From Mesenet sp031546805 (GTDB lineage: Bacteria; Pseudomonadota; Alphaproteobacteria; Rickettsiales; Anaplasmataceae), in NCBI GenBank assembly GCA_031546805.1, contig JAVBJW010000058.1, forward strand, positions 1-31,849: a stretch of DNA of 31,849 bases, given 5' to 3'. A program made the position numbers and the translations under genes. The notes under the pieces are model-generated. The model worked only from the letters and a program-made list of their open reading frames with translations. It was not told where the DNA came from and made no database searches. Positions 15,193 through 24,136 of this stretch are shown here, piece after piece. The first letter of the stretch is position 1, and each line of letters begins with the position of its first letter.

Positions 15193-16983
15193 TTATTGGC
15201 ACGATAAACATTCATTATAATCAAAATTGATCATTTGCTTTATACTACCAAGTGTTTTAATTGATAAAGCATCATGCGAAACCTTATCTGCACGTTGCAT
15301 TGATTGGGAACGGCAATAATATAAACTTTTTAACCCCTTTCTCCAAGCAAGCATATGTATTTTATGTAAATAGCGCTTATGAACATTAGCAGATAAAAAG
15401 AGATTGACAGATTGAGACTGACAGATATACGGTGTTCTATCGCCTGCATGTTCTATAATCCAACGCTGATCAAGTTCATATGCTGTTTTAAATACTAACT
15501 TTTCTTCTTCGCTTAAAAAATCTAAATTTTGTACAGAACCTTCATTAATCGATATTGAAGACCATGTTTTTTCATTATCTTGATTTTTTTGCTCTAACAG
15601 CCTTTGCAAAAACTTATTTCTCACAACAAATGAACCAGTTAAAGTTTTTTGAGTAAATACATTAGCTGCATACGGCTCTATTCCTGGTGAAGTATTACCT
15701 GCTATAATCGATATTGAAGCAGTTGGAGCAATAGCAAGCTTATGTGTAAACCTCTCTATAAGATTTGCTGCTTTGGCATCTGGACATGCACCTTTTTCTA
15801 ATGCTAATTTGCCAGATATTGCATCTACTTGCTTTTTAAGATGAGAAAATATTTGCTTATTTAGTTGTTTTGCTGCTAATGATTCAAATGCTATCATTTT
15901 GCTTTGTAGAAGCGAATGAAATCCCATTACTCCCATACCAATACTCCGCTCTTGCACAGCAGAATATTTTGCTCTCTCCATTTCATTTGGTGCTTTATTG
16001 ATAAAATCTTCAAGCACATTATCAAGAAAACGCATAATATCTTCAATGAACAACTGATTATCTTTCCATTGTTCGTAATACTCAAGATTTAGTGATGATA
16101 AACAACAAACTGCCGTGCGTGATTTTCCTAAATAATCTTTTCCTGTAGCTAAAGTTATTTCACTGCATAAATTTGACATCTTAATATCTAAATTAAGCTT
16201 CTTATAAGACTCAGGCTTATGTTTATTTACTGCATCAATGAAAATGATATATGGTTCTCCAGTTTCAACTCTTGCAGTTAAAATCTTAATCCATAGGTCA
16301 CGTGCTTTGATAGTTGAAATGACTTGATTACTATAAGGAGTCACTAACTCCCAATTTTCATCATTCTCAACAGCTTGCATAAACTTATCAGTAACGATCA
16401 CACCATGATTTATATTTAACGCCTTACGATTTGGGTCACCTCCTGTGGGTTTTCGTAGATCGAGAAATTCTTCTATCTCAGGATGAGATACAGGCAAATA
16501 TACTGCTGAACTACCTCTACGCAAAGAACCTTGACTAATTGCAAGTGTTAAGGCATTTTGCACCACAATAAACGGTATAATTCCTGATGTTTTACCGCTA
16601 CCTCTTACTTTCTCTCCAATTGAACGCAAATTTCCCCAGTAACTACCTATCCCTCCACCACGAGCAGCAAGCCAAACATTCTCATTCCACAAATCCACTA
16701 TTCCTTGTAAGCTATCTTCAGTTTCATTTAAAAAACAAGAAATAGGAAGTCCCCTACTTGTGCCACCATTACTTAAAATTGGCGTTGAAGGCATAAACCA
16801 AAGGTTGCTGATGTAATTATAAAGTCTTTCTGCATGTCTTAAATTATCCGCATAGTAAGTAGATATGCGAGCAAATAAGTCTTGATAGCTTTCATTTCCA
16901 ACTAAGTACCTATCTGATAGTACCGCTTGACCAAAGCTTGTTAAGTTAATGTTTCTATCATGATCGACAGTAATTGAAAACAT
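15193..16983 (-). CDS. nrdA: ribonucleoside-diphosphate reductase, alpha (large) subunit
   Basis: The large subunit reduces ribonucleotides to deoxyribonucleotides. At 596 residues it is the compact form lacking an N-terminal ATP-cone, so the overall activity site is probably absent. Active-site residues are visible. They are Cys83 in ISCFLNE, Asn271-Leu-Cys273-Ser-Glu275 as the radical-cysteine motif, Cys293/294 in CCLSS, and a C-terminal redox pair Cys592-Cys595 in ECLSCQ. RRGSSAVYLPVSHPEIEEF and PTASISIIAGNTSPGIEP are family signatures. A GGGAG ribosome-binding site lies 5 bases before the ATG. nrdB is not in the window. Confidence 0.94.
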   Translation of the reverse strand: MFSITVDHDRNINLTSFGQAVLSDRYLVGNESYQDLFARISTYYADNLRHAERLYNYISNLWFMPSTPILSNGGTSRGLPISCFLNETEDSLQGIVDLWNENVWLAARGGGIGSYWGNLRSIGEKVRGSGKTSGIIPFIVVQNALTLAISQGSLRRGSSAVYLPVSHPEIEEFLDLRKPTGGDPNRKALNINHGVIVTDKFMQAVENDENWELVTPYSNQVISTIKARDLWIKILTARVETGEPYIIFIDAVNKHKPESYKKLNLDIKMSNLCSEITLATGKDYLGKSRTAVCCLSSLNLEYYEQWKDNQLFIEDIMRFLDNVLEDFINKAPNEMERAKYSAVQERSIGMGVMGFHSLLQSKMIAFESLAAKQLNKQIFSHLKKQVDAISGKLALEKGACPDAKAANLIERFTHKLAIAPTASISIIAGNTSPGIEPYAANVFTQKTLTGSFVVRNKFLQRLLEQKNQDNEKTWSSISINEGSVQNLDFLSEEEKLVFKTAYELDQRWIIEHAGDRTPYICQSQSVNLFLSANVHKRYLHKIHMLAWRKGLKSLYYCRSQSMQRADKVSHDALSIKTLGSIKQMINFDYNECLSCQ

Positions 16984-17083
16984 AAAAACTCCCTTACTTA
17001 ATTTGAGTAATTTTACTTAAGTTTTATGAATATGTACAATGTTATAATTCTTTTAATATCAACAATAGAAACACACAGAGGAC

Positions 17084-18142
17084 TTAGTTTTTTAATTGTA
17101 CAATAAATAATATACCATCAACTTGACTACCATATATTCTACAATAACTCATGTAACTTATCTTCAGATTAATATCTAGAACTATAGATTTTATATAGTC
17201 TTCTGAGTGACGAAAGAAATCACCTTCGTTAATAAATTCAAACCCTTCACCGTTTTTCTTTCTAACCAAACATATAATAATTCCATTTTTATTCAGTAAC
17301 TTACTTGCTAGCTCTAAAATAGGTGCAAAATTTCCTACATAGTTTAACACTTCAGCTAAAATTATCACATCGTATTTTATGCTTTGGTTTCTTTGAAGAA
17401 ATACACTGTTTTCCATATTGATTAGTTCATTATAAACTGGGCTGCCATTGACAAGACAGCCACGTGCAATGTTGAGCATTCTATTTGATATGTCGATTCC
17501 AACAATATAATTACCAATGCCATGCATTTTTAAAAACTGTCCACATATACCAGTACCGCAGCCAAGATCTAAAATATTTAATTGCAACAATTTATCATTC
17601 ATAAACTTGTTAACTAATATATATACAAATTCATAACCTTTGTATTGCTTTGCAATCAACCAATGTTCAACAAAATATTCACCAGTATAGTCAAAATACT
17701 GCTTAATAAGACCATTCGGTATATAGTCTATAGACTTAGGAACTTTTATTTTTTTTATATAATATGATGCCTCTTCATGATTTTCATCTAGCTTTAAAGT
17801 ATTAAGAAAATTATTATAAGCTTTATTTATGTTACCAATAGCAAAATTACACCTACCAATATTATATTGCAATGCCGGTAGATTATAAAAAAAGATATTG
17901 GTTAACAAGAACCGAAACTTAGCTTCAGATGTATTACCTTTATAAAAATGATATAATCCTAATTCAATATTGGTATTTAGTAAATCCTTCATCTTACCAC
18001 AAAATAGCTTAAATTCTTTACAAAGTATATTGTATTGCTTAGTAATTAAAGTTTTCATAACCTTCATATTTGAAACTGTATTATAGGCAGTATGTGCAAA
18101 ACTTAATAAATTTTCTCTAATTAGAGAAAAATTGCTCTTCAT
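17084..18142 (-). CDS. TPR-containing SAM-dependent methyltransferase
   Basis: This 352-residue protein is of the type 'TPR domain followed by class I methyltransferase'. Residues about 55-130 contain two or three tetratricopeptide-like repeats (LGLYHFYKGNTSEAKFRFLL, then LQYNIGRCNFAIGNINKAYN). Residues 189-201 (ILDLGCGTGICGQ) are methyltransferase motif I, and IVGIDISNRML follows as the acidic SAM-binding strand. AEVLNYVGN is motif IV-like. The substrate is unknown. The first 50 residues are basic and not recognised. It lies 100 bp upstream of nrdA on the same strand. Confidence 0.8.
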   Translation of the reverse strand: MKSNFSLIRENLLSFAHTAYNTVSNMKVMKTLITKQYNILCKEFKLFCGKMKDLLNTNIELGLYHFYKGNTSEAKFRFLLTNIFFYNLPALQYNIGRCNFAIGNINKAYNNFLNTLKLDENHEEASYYIKKIKVPKSIDYIPNGLIKQYFDYTGEYFVEHWLIAKQYKGYEFVYILVNKFMNDKLLQLNILDLGCGTGICGQFLKMHGIGNYIVGIDISNRMLNIARGCLVNGSPVYNELINMENSVFLQRNQSIKYDVIILAEVLNYVGNFAPILELASKLLNKNGIIICLVRKKNGEGFEFINEGDFFRHSEDYIKSIVLDINLKISYMSYCRIYGSQVDGILFIVQLKN

Positions 18143-18501
18143 AAAATAACCTTTCCTCTACTCCTTGTTTTAATTTTAACACACCTTTTGCATCAATATA
18201 TTTAGATACTTTACTTTTATACGCTAAATATAAATAATAGTACATTATATACCTTATTCATACTAACTTACAGTAGAATATACTAATATATATAACCAAG
18301 TGTTAATAGCATAGAGCATGCTTTTGATAGTTAAATTAGGTATTATTTAAAGTGACAAAAATTGCCTATAATTTAAATATGAAGAAGATTTTTTGCAATG
18401 GTTATTTTTCTAAAAATTTTTTGACTGCACAGTAACTTTGAAAAAGGCCTATTAACTATAACTTAAATTAATCATGTTATGAAAAAGTAATTTGATGTTA
18501 T
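18143..18501. other. 359-bp intergenic region between divergent genes
   Basis: It separates the methyltransferase gene (minus) from the PilT-like gene (plus). It is very AT-rich with no ORF. A perfect TATAAT occurs at 18367-18372, but no convincing -35 lies 16-18 bp upstream. No RNA gene is recognised. Confidence 0.5.
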
Positions 18502-19536
18502 ATGACAGATTTACATAAGTTACTTTCCACTATTCTAAGCAATCATAAAAACACATCTGATATCTACTTATTTGCAAATTATCCACCTATCATTAGAGAA
18601 TTTGAAGAAATAATTTTTTTACAAATACCAAATTTATCTATTTTAGAGGTTAAGGAAGCTATCAATCTACTTAGCCAAAAATATTTTGAGCACTGTCAAA
18701 AAGAAAATAGTGAAATAGATAAAGAAAGTAATATAAAGGATTTTACATTTGATTTTGATATCAAACATAGATTGCGTGTGCACATTGATGATAATTTAAA
18801 TCAGCATGGTATAATTATACATGTATTAAGGCTTGATATTACAGATTTAAATATACCTAAAGACTTTTACCAGGCAATCAATAGAGATAGTGGTCTAATT
18901 TTAATCGCCAGTCCCTTAAATAATGGCCAGACCACAACTATAATTTCTATATTAAGTCAAATTGAAAATAAGCGCATTTTAATATTTGATACAAAATGTG
19001 AACTAAAAATAAAATCAGATAAATCTCTTATTAGTTATTGCGATTTAATTTCAGAAAACTTTATTAGAAAAAAATCTCCTGATATAGTATTCTTTCATGA
19101 TATTGATAATGATAAAAAGCTAATAGAAGTTGCAACAAACTGTATACAAGATGGTCTTTTAGTCATAACTTCTTTAAATTCTTTATCTATAAAAAGTGCT
19201 ATAGCTAAAATAGCTATTTTTTTTAATAATAACAATATTCTACATGTATTATCAGAACGCATAATAGCTGTAATGTTTCAAGTATTAGTTAAAAAAAAGG
19301 ATTGCTTAGGCAGCCTAGCTGTTTATGATTTCATTTCTTTTGACAATGAAATGAAAAACTTGATTAAGGAAAATAATATAAAGGAGTTATCAAATCAAAA
19401 TATTGATAATTTAATTAACGATTTAGTAGAAAAAGAAGTTTTAGATTATGCAGCTGCAGAAAAAGTTTTAATAAAACTTGGCTATAATGGGCTCAATAAT
19501 AGTACTTCCAATTTAAAACACGATGATGTATTTTAA
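18502..19536 (+). CDS. degenerate PilT/GspE-like secretion or pilus ATPase
   Basis: The layout of this 344-residue protein follows PilT/GspE ATPases. SDIYLF (19-24) stands for the SDLHL strand at the start of the N-terminal domain, and HRLRVHI (89-95) for FRVN. DSGLILIAS followed by residues 136-146 (ASPLNNGQTTT) occupies the Walker A place, PDIVFFHD (193-200) the Walker B, and DGLLVITSLNSLSIKSAI the TGHLVFSTLHTNSA motif. The Walker lysine is replaced by Gln143 and the GxGK glycines are mostly lost. The Walker B Glu appears as Asp200. It is probably a non-hydrolysing or weakly active relative. Other pilus-like genes lie at 26761-28859. The homology is remote. Confidence 0.6.
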   Translation: MTDLHKLLSTILSNHKNTSDIYLFANYPPIIREFEEIIFLQIPNLSILEVKEAINLLSQKYFEHCQKENSEIDKESNIKDFTFDFDIKHRLRVHIDDNLNQHGIIIHVLRLDITDLNIPKDFYQAINRDSGLILIASPLNNGQTTTIISILSQIENKRILIFDTKCELKIKSDKSLISYCDLISENFIRKKSPDIVFFHDIDNDKKLIEVATNCIQDGLLVITSLNSLSIKSAIAKIAIFFNNNNILHVLSERIIAVMFQVLVKKKDCLGSLAVYDFISFDNEMKNLIKENNIKELSNQNIDNLINDLVEKEVLDYAAAEKVLIKLGYNGLNNSTSNLKHDDVF

Positions 19537-19738
19537 CTTAGACATTTTTTGAAAACTCTGCTAGATATATCGATACTGACTAATACATCAGTAGTAATCA
19601 ACAACTTTTGAGTAATAATTTTTTCCCACTCAGATCTCACTTTCTCTACTACTTTCTCGAACTCCTCCACTGCCACACATTGAAAATTCCTTTTTTAATC
19701 ATCCTTTCACACTCTTTTACAGCAGGTAAATATGGATT
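19533..19738 (-). pseudogene. frameshifted chimeric gene scrap containing folB DNA
   Basis: Minus-strand frames read INPYLPAVKECERMIKKGIF (ending about 19680) and then, one frame over, QCVAVEEFEKVVEKVRSEWE followed by KIITQKLLITTDVLVSID and a TAA at 19533-19535. From the shared WEK onward the sequence matches FolB of this window (GCYNWEKVITQKLLITTDVL). Upstream of that it does not. No clean start exists. It looks like a dead recombinant between folB DNA and an unidentified gene. Confidence 0.55.
19561..19628. repeat. 68-bp repeat of the internal folB segment, copy 1
   Basis: It matches 30688-30755 in the same orientation with 6 mismatches in 68 bases. Homology stops sharply on both sides. 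The other copy lies inside the intact folB gene. Confidence 0.9.
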
Positions 19739-19793
19739 TATTTTTTATGCTTTTTTAGTTAAACTAAGCAATAAATTAAACTAGGATTAGAAA

Positions 19794-20984
19794 ATGAACA
19801 AGCATGGAATAAAAAAGATAGTGCTTGCTTACTCTGGTGGGCTTGATACGTCAGTAATTTTGAAATGGTTACAAGATAAATATAACTGTGAAGTTGTGAC
19901 CTTTACTGCAGATCTAGGTCAAGATGACGATCTCTCACTCGTGAGAGAAAAAGCATCTACTTTAGGAGTAAAAAAGATCTTTATAGAAGATCTAACAGAA
20001 GAGTTTGTTCAAAATTTTGTTTTCCCTATGTTTCGTGCTAACGCTATATATGAAGGTTATTATTTGCTGGGAACTGCAATAGCACGACCACTCATTGCTA
20101 AACGTCAAGTCGAAATAGCAGAGCTTACAGGTGCAGATGCGGTAGCTCATGGAGCAACAGGCAAAGGCAATGATCAGATTAGATTTGAACTAGGCTATTA
20201 TAGCTGTAATCCTAAAATTAAGGTAATATCTCCATGGCGAGAGTGGGATTTAACTTCACGTAGTAAATTAATTGAATATGCAAAAAAGCATAATATTGAT
20301 ATACCAAAAGATAAAATTGGCGAGCCACCTTATTCAATAGACTCAAATTTGTTGCATAATTCATTTGAAGGTAAAATTTTAGAGGATCCTGGCATAGAAT
20401 CTGACTATTCAATGTTAGAGCGTACAGTTCTACCAGAAAAAGCTCCAGATAATCCTGAATATATAGAGATAACCTTTGCTCAAGGCAATCCGATAGCAGT
20501 AAATGGAAAAAGACTATCACCAGCAAACTTACTTAGAGAGCTAAATAAAATTGGTGGAAAACATGGTATTGGTTTAATAGATATAGTAGAAAATCGCTAT
20601 ATTGGTATTAAATCTCGTGGTGTATATGAAACTCCAGGTGGCACTATTTTATTTCATGCTCATCGTGCTATTGAAAGCATAACTCTAGAAAAAGCAGCAG
20701 CACACTTAAAAGATGAAATAATGCCTAAATATGCTGAATTAGTCTATAATGGATATTGGTGGACACTTGAGTGTCAAATGTTACAATCACTTATTGATAA
20801 ATCACAAGAAAATGTAAATGGAATTGTATGTGCCAAATTATACAAAGGATCAGTTATAGTTGTAAACAGAAAATCAGATAATAGTCTTTATTCGCAAGCA
20901 CTTGCAAGCTTCGATGATGAAAGCTATAATCAAAGCGATGCAGAAGGATTTATAAAAATTAACTCTCTAAGGTTTCGTATTTAA
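19794..20984 (+). CDS. argG: argininosuccinate synthase
   Basis: ArgG joins citrulline and aspartate with ATP to make argininosuccinate. The 396 residues are the normal length. AYSGGLDTS (12-20) is the PP-loop ATP-binding motif. GATGKGNDQIRFEL is the citrulline/aspartate-binding signature, and VYETPGGTILFHAHRAIES is also conserved. An AGGAT ribosome-binding site lies upstream. No other arginine gene is in the window. The reading frame is intact and full-length, so it is probably functional. Family knowledge: Ehrlichia keep arginine genes, while Wolbachia and Anaplasma largely lack them, so this gene is useful for placing the organism. Confidence 0.95.
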   Translation: MNKHGIKKIVLAYSGGLDTSVILKWLQDKYNCEVVTFTADLGQDDDLSLVREKASTLGVKKIFIEDLTEEFVQNFVFPMFRANAIYEGYYLLGTAIARPLIAKRQVEIAELTGADAVAHGATGKGNDQIRFELGYYSCNPKIKVISPWREWDLTSRSKLIEYAKKHNIDIPKDKIGEPPYSIDSNLLHNSFEGKILEDPGIESDYSMLERTVLPEKAPDNPEYIEITFAQGNPIAVNGKRLSPANLLRELNKIGGKHGIGLIDIVENRYIGIKSRGVYETPGGTILFHAHRAIESITLEKAAAHLKDEIMPKYAELVYNGYWWTLECQMLQSLIDKSQENVNGIVCAKLYKGSVIVVNRKSDNSLYSQALASFDDESYNQSDAEGFIKINSLRFRI

Positions 20985-20997
20985 TAGTAGACCAGTT

Positions 20998-21022
20998 GCA
21001 TAATTCTATGCGGTAGTTTCTT
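20998..21022. terminator. weak terminator candidate between argG and lpd
   Basis: GCATA (20998-21002) pairs with TATGC (21007-21011), followed by a T-rich run to about 21029. The stem is only 5 bp. It sits in the 46-bp gap between convergent genes. Confidence 0.25.
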
Positions 21023-21030
21023 TATTTTTA

Positions 21031-22443
21031 TCATTTTTTGTCCATATGGTCTAGGCTTTTAAAAAATGCATTAGCTGCTGCATCTCTAAATGCCTCATTA
21101 ACATCAGGATGGGAGTGACAAATTCGATAAATATCCTCTGCTGCAGCACCATACGCCATTGCCACCACTGCTTCATTAATCATAGTATCAGCATGCGAAC
21201 CGATAATATGTACACCTAATATATCGTCTGTAGACTTACATGCTATTACTTTTACAAAACCTTCGGTATCACCTACTACTCTTGACCTGCCATTTGCAGT
21301 AAAAAAAGATTTTCCAACTTTATATTGAGAACTTGCATTCTTTAGCTCTTCTTCTGTCTTTCCAACTGAAGCAACAGCAGGATGAGTATATATTACTGAA
21401 GGAATAATATTATATTCTACATGTGGGAGTTGTTCTGCTATTATTTCTGCAACTGCAATACCTTCTTCTTCTGCTTTATGTGCAAGCATCGCCCTGCCAG
21501 TTACATCGCCAACTGCAAATATTCCAGAAATATTTGTTTCATATTTTTCATTTACTTCAATAAATCCACGACTATCTTTTTTGACAATATTTTCAATACC
21601 AAGATTTTCAGTAACTGGTCTCCGTCCTACGGCTACTAATACCTTATCTACTTCTATAGTATTCAATTTATTATCAGATGCAGATTCAACTACTACATGT
21701 AACGCCCCTTCTTTTTTTATAATCTCCTTAACTTTACTACTTAGCACGAAATCAATTCCCTGCTTTTTCAAAATTGAAAGGAGATGTTTACTCACTTCAC
21801 CATCCATTGAGCTAGCAATTTTATCATAAAATTCTATTACAGTAACTTTTGAACCTAACCTACTCCACACAGAAGACATTTCTAAACCTATAGCTCCAGC
21901 ACCAATCACTGCAAGTCTACCTGGAACGCTAGGAAATAATAATGCACCTGTTGAAGATACAATATCTTCTTCATCTACTTTTAGTCCTGTAGTGATAATA
22001 TCTGATCCAGATGCAATAACTATATATTTTGTTTTTATAACTCTTTTTCCAACTGAAACTGATAAATTATCTTTCTCAAAAGAAGAGATTCGACCAATTC
22101 CAGTAATTTTAGTGACTCCATAGCTACTTAGTAAAGAATCTATACCTTTACCGAGTTCGTTAACTTTAGTGTTTTTAAAATCCATCATTTTATCTAAATC
22201 AAAACTAGGATTATCTACTTTTATACCAAACTTACTTATATTATTAACTATATTATAATATTCATATGAGTAGTGCAGCAACGCCTTAGATGGAATGCAA
22301 CCACGATTTAAACACGTTCCACCTAACACAGGACTACTATCAATGCAAGTAGTCCTAAAGCCAAGACGTGCAGCTGTGATTGCACATTTATATCCAGCCG
22401 GCCCACCACCGATAACTATTATATCATAATCAGTATCATTCAT
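21031..22443 (-). CDS. lpd: dihydrolipoamide dehydrogenase (E3)
   Basis: This FAD-containing E3 subunit re-oxidises dihydrolipoamide in 2-oxoacid dehydrogenase complexes. It has 470 residues. GGGPAGY (12-18) binds FAD and the redox disulfide is Cys44-Cys49 (GGTCLNRGCIPSK). GAGAIGLE near residue 182 is the NAD-binding motif. The C-terminal HSHPDVNEAFRDAA holds the catalytic His-Glu pair. It starts only 4 bp after the beta-propeller gene, so the two are probably co-transcribed. Lipoyl dehydrogenases often occur in two versions in this family of bacteria, and which complex this one serves is not shown. Confidence 0.95.
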   Translation of the reverse strand: MNDTDYDIIVIGGGPAGYKCAITAARLGFRTTCIDSSPVLGGTCLNRGCIPSKALLHYSYEYYNIVNNISKFGIKVDNPSFDLDKMMDFKNTKVNELGKGIDSLLSSYGVTKITGIGRISSFEKDNLSVSVGKRVIKTKYIVIASGSDIITTGLKVDEEDIVSSTGALLFPSVPGRLAVIGAGAIGLEMSSVWSRLGSKVTVIEFYDKIASSMDGEVSKHLLSILKKQGIDFVLSSKVKEIIKKEGALHVVVESASDNKLNTIEVDKVLVAVGRRPVTENLGIENIVKKDSRGFIEVNEKYETNISGIFAVGDVTGRAMLAHKAEEEGIAVAEIIAEQLPHVEYNIIPSVIYTHPAVASVGKTEEELKNASSQYKVGKSFFTANGRSRVVGDTEGFVKVIACKSTDDILGVHIIGSHADTMINEAVVAMAYGAAAEDIYRICHSHPDVNEAFRDAAANAFFKSLDHMDKK

Positions 22444-22447
22444 ACAG

Positions 22448-23590
22448 CTACCCTATTTTGAATAATCCATTGCTATTTGTTGTGAAATAGAGAGAAGAAT
22501 CAGAGAAAACCAGAGGATGATATACTCCACTTGGAATATTAGTTGCCTTTTCAACCACTCTAGAAACTGGATCTAATTGTATAAGCATACCTTGATTTGT
22601 TGTAATAAATAGTTTATTTTCAATAAACACAGGCTCATTAAAGTATATATTTTTATTTATTTTAATATTTTCTGTTAAATCTGTTGAATCACCATTCAAT
22701 AGATCAAGCACAATAACTTTATTATCATTTGTAATTAAACAGACATGGTCTTCAGTGGCTTTTGATATACTTTTAACACTAAGTATTTTTGACCATAATT
22801 CTTCTCCAGACCTCAGTTCAAAAGCAAATACATCAGATTCATTTGTAACTATTACTTTTTCTCCTTCAATACTTGGTGTTGTACTAATATCTGTAAATGG
22901 AGAATCTAAAGAGCTTATAGATAACTTTCGACTCCATAGTTTTGTACCATATTCATCAAGAGCTATTATATCACCGCTTGAAAATGGCACTATTACTATA
23001 TCATCTGCAACTACAGGTGAGATAGAGTTTAGCTTTGTCAGTTCTACTTGGCTACCTTGATAAGTCCACATTATGGCACTATCATTTATATTCAATGCAT
23101 ATAAATAATTATCTATAGTTAAAGCTATCAGTTTATCATTTAATACAACTATATCCCCTTTGATTGGCGCTCCCAATTCCTTTTCCCATACTATTTCCCC
23201 TTTTTTAGCTTCTATTTTGTATATTGCGTTTTCTATTGTGCAAAAAATGTAACCATTCTTGTATGAAAGACCTGCTCTATTAATATACTCTTTTGATAAA
23301 TCCAACTTCCATTTTAAATTGTTTAGATTTTCATTATCGATGGAATACAGGCTACCTTTTGCGTCTAATACAATCAGATCACTTTCTAATACAATTGGGG
23401 CAATCGTCCCTTGAGATAATTTTGTTATAACATGTGACTTCTTGATTGTATTAAATTGAAAAGCCTGACTTTGCCTACCTACTTGCTCCTTATTTTCTAA
23501 CGTACTACTGCTTAAACTTTCCACTTCTTCATTTGCTACTAAAACAAATGGTAATAGGATTACAAACAATAAAAGGTTTATAATTTTCAC
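22448..23590 (-). CDS. exported PQQ-type beta-propeller protein (BamB-like)
   Basis: The 380-residue protein begins with a signal peptide (MKIINLLLFVILLPFVLVAN). Repeated blades follow with Trp-containing PQQ-type motifs such as NLKWKLDL, GEIVWEKEL, SAIMWTYQG, TKLWSRKLS and GEELWSKIL. This fits the eight-bladed fold of BamB, the outer-membrane assembly factor. It has no lipobox cysteine at the signal cleavage site, so it would be soluble in the periplasm rather than a lipoprotein like E. coli BamB. The BamB role is therefore probable, not certain. It is the first gene of a pair with lpd. Confidence 0.7.
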   Translation of the reverse strand: MKIINLLLFVILLPFVLVANEEVESLSSSTLENKEQVGRQSQAFQFNTIKKSHVITKLSQGTIAPIVLESDLIVLDAKGSLYSIDNENLNNLKWKLDLSKEYINRAGLSYKNGYIFCTIENAIYKIEAKKGEIVWEKELGAPIKGDIVVLNDKLIALTIDNYLYALNINDSAIMWTYQGSQVELTKLNSISPVVADDIVIVPFSSGDIIALDEYGTKLWSRKLSISSLDSPFTDISTTPSIEGEKVIVTNESDVFAFELRSGEELWSKILSVKSISKATEDHVCLITNDNKVIVLDLLNGDSTDLTENIKINKNIYFNEPVFIENKLFITTNQGMLIQLDPVSRVVEKATNIPSGVYHPLVFSDSSLYFTTNSNGLFKIG

Positions 23591-24136
23591 TTTACTTGCT
23601 AATAAAAAACAAACTAATTTTTATAAATCTCTAACATATTTATGCTTTAAAAGCAAGATAACTTTTTGATTTAATAAACCAACTACAAAGTGGTATAGCT
23701 TATCAGGAAACCAGTAAATTCAAGCATTTTAACATAACCTTACTCATAGCCAGATATATGAAATTCTCAGTGGATGTTATAAGCAAATCATACTCTTTTG
23801 ATAGTCTTCTATCCCTATTGACTCAGCAAAGCATTGTATGGAGGTAAGAGGAGTAAATTGAAGAATCCAACAACATTTTTTCACGATTTATCTCAAAAGA
23901 CTTCCTGCATAACCCATTAGATCAACTCACAATTGTAAATTCCGGCAATCAAAACCAAAAGTAACTTGTTTTGGGAGCTTTGATCAGCTGCTTTTCACAA
24001 TTCATCAATGTAACAGTAAAATTTTGTTATATCATCTCTTTTCTGTGAAAATATCTTTGAGTTTATCAATATTTTTCTGCTGCTTTTAGGATTTTCCAAT
24101 CCGAAGTTGTTGTTAATCAAATCCCTAGTCAACTTA
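23591..24136 (-). mobile_element. mosaic of transposase remnants (IS5-like and IS982-like scraps)
   Basis: This 546-bp gene-free stretch holds broken minus-strand scraps. RDDITKFYCYIDE (about 24000-24050) resembles the N-terminus of IS982 transposases. LIAGIYNCELI (about 23925-23955) matches the IS5-type end also found at about 30350. TENFIYLAMSKVMLK (about 23745-23790) resembles the C-terminus of another IS5-type transposase. All are separated by stops and nothing is intact. Assignment of each scrap is by motif memory only. Confidence 0.5.

Noticed and set aside
20218..20526. 102-codon minus-strand ORF inside argG
   Set aside because: It is a shadow of argG, which is complete and conserved on the other strand.
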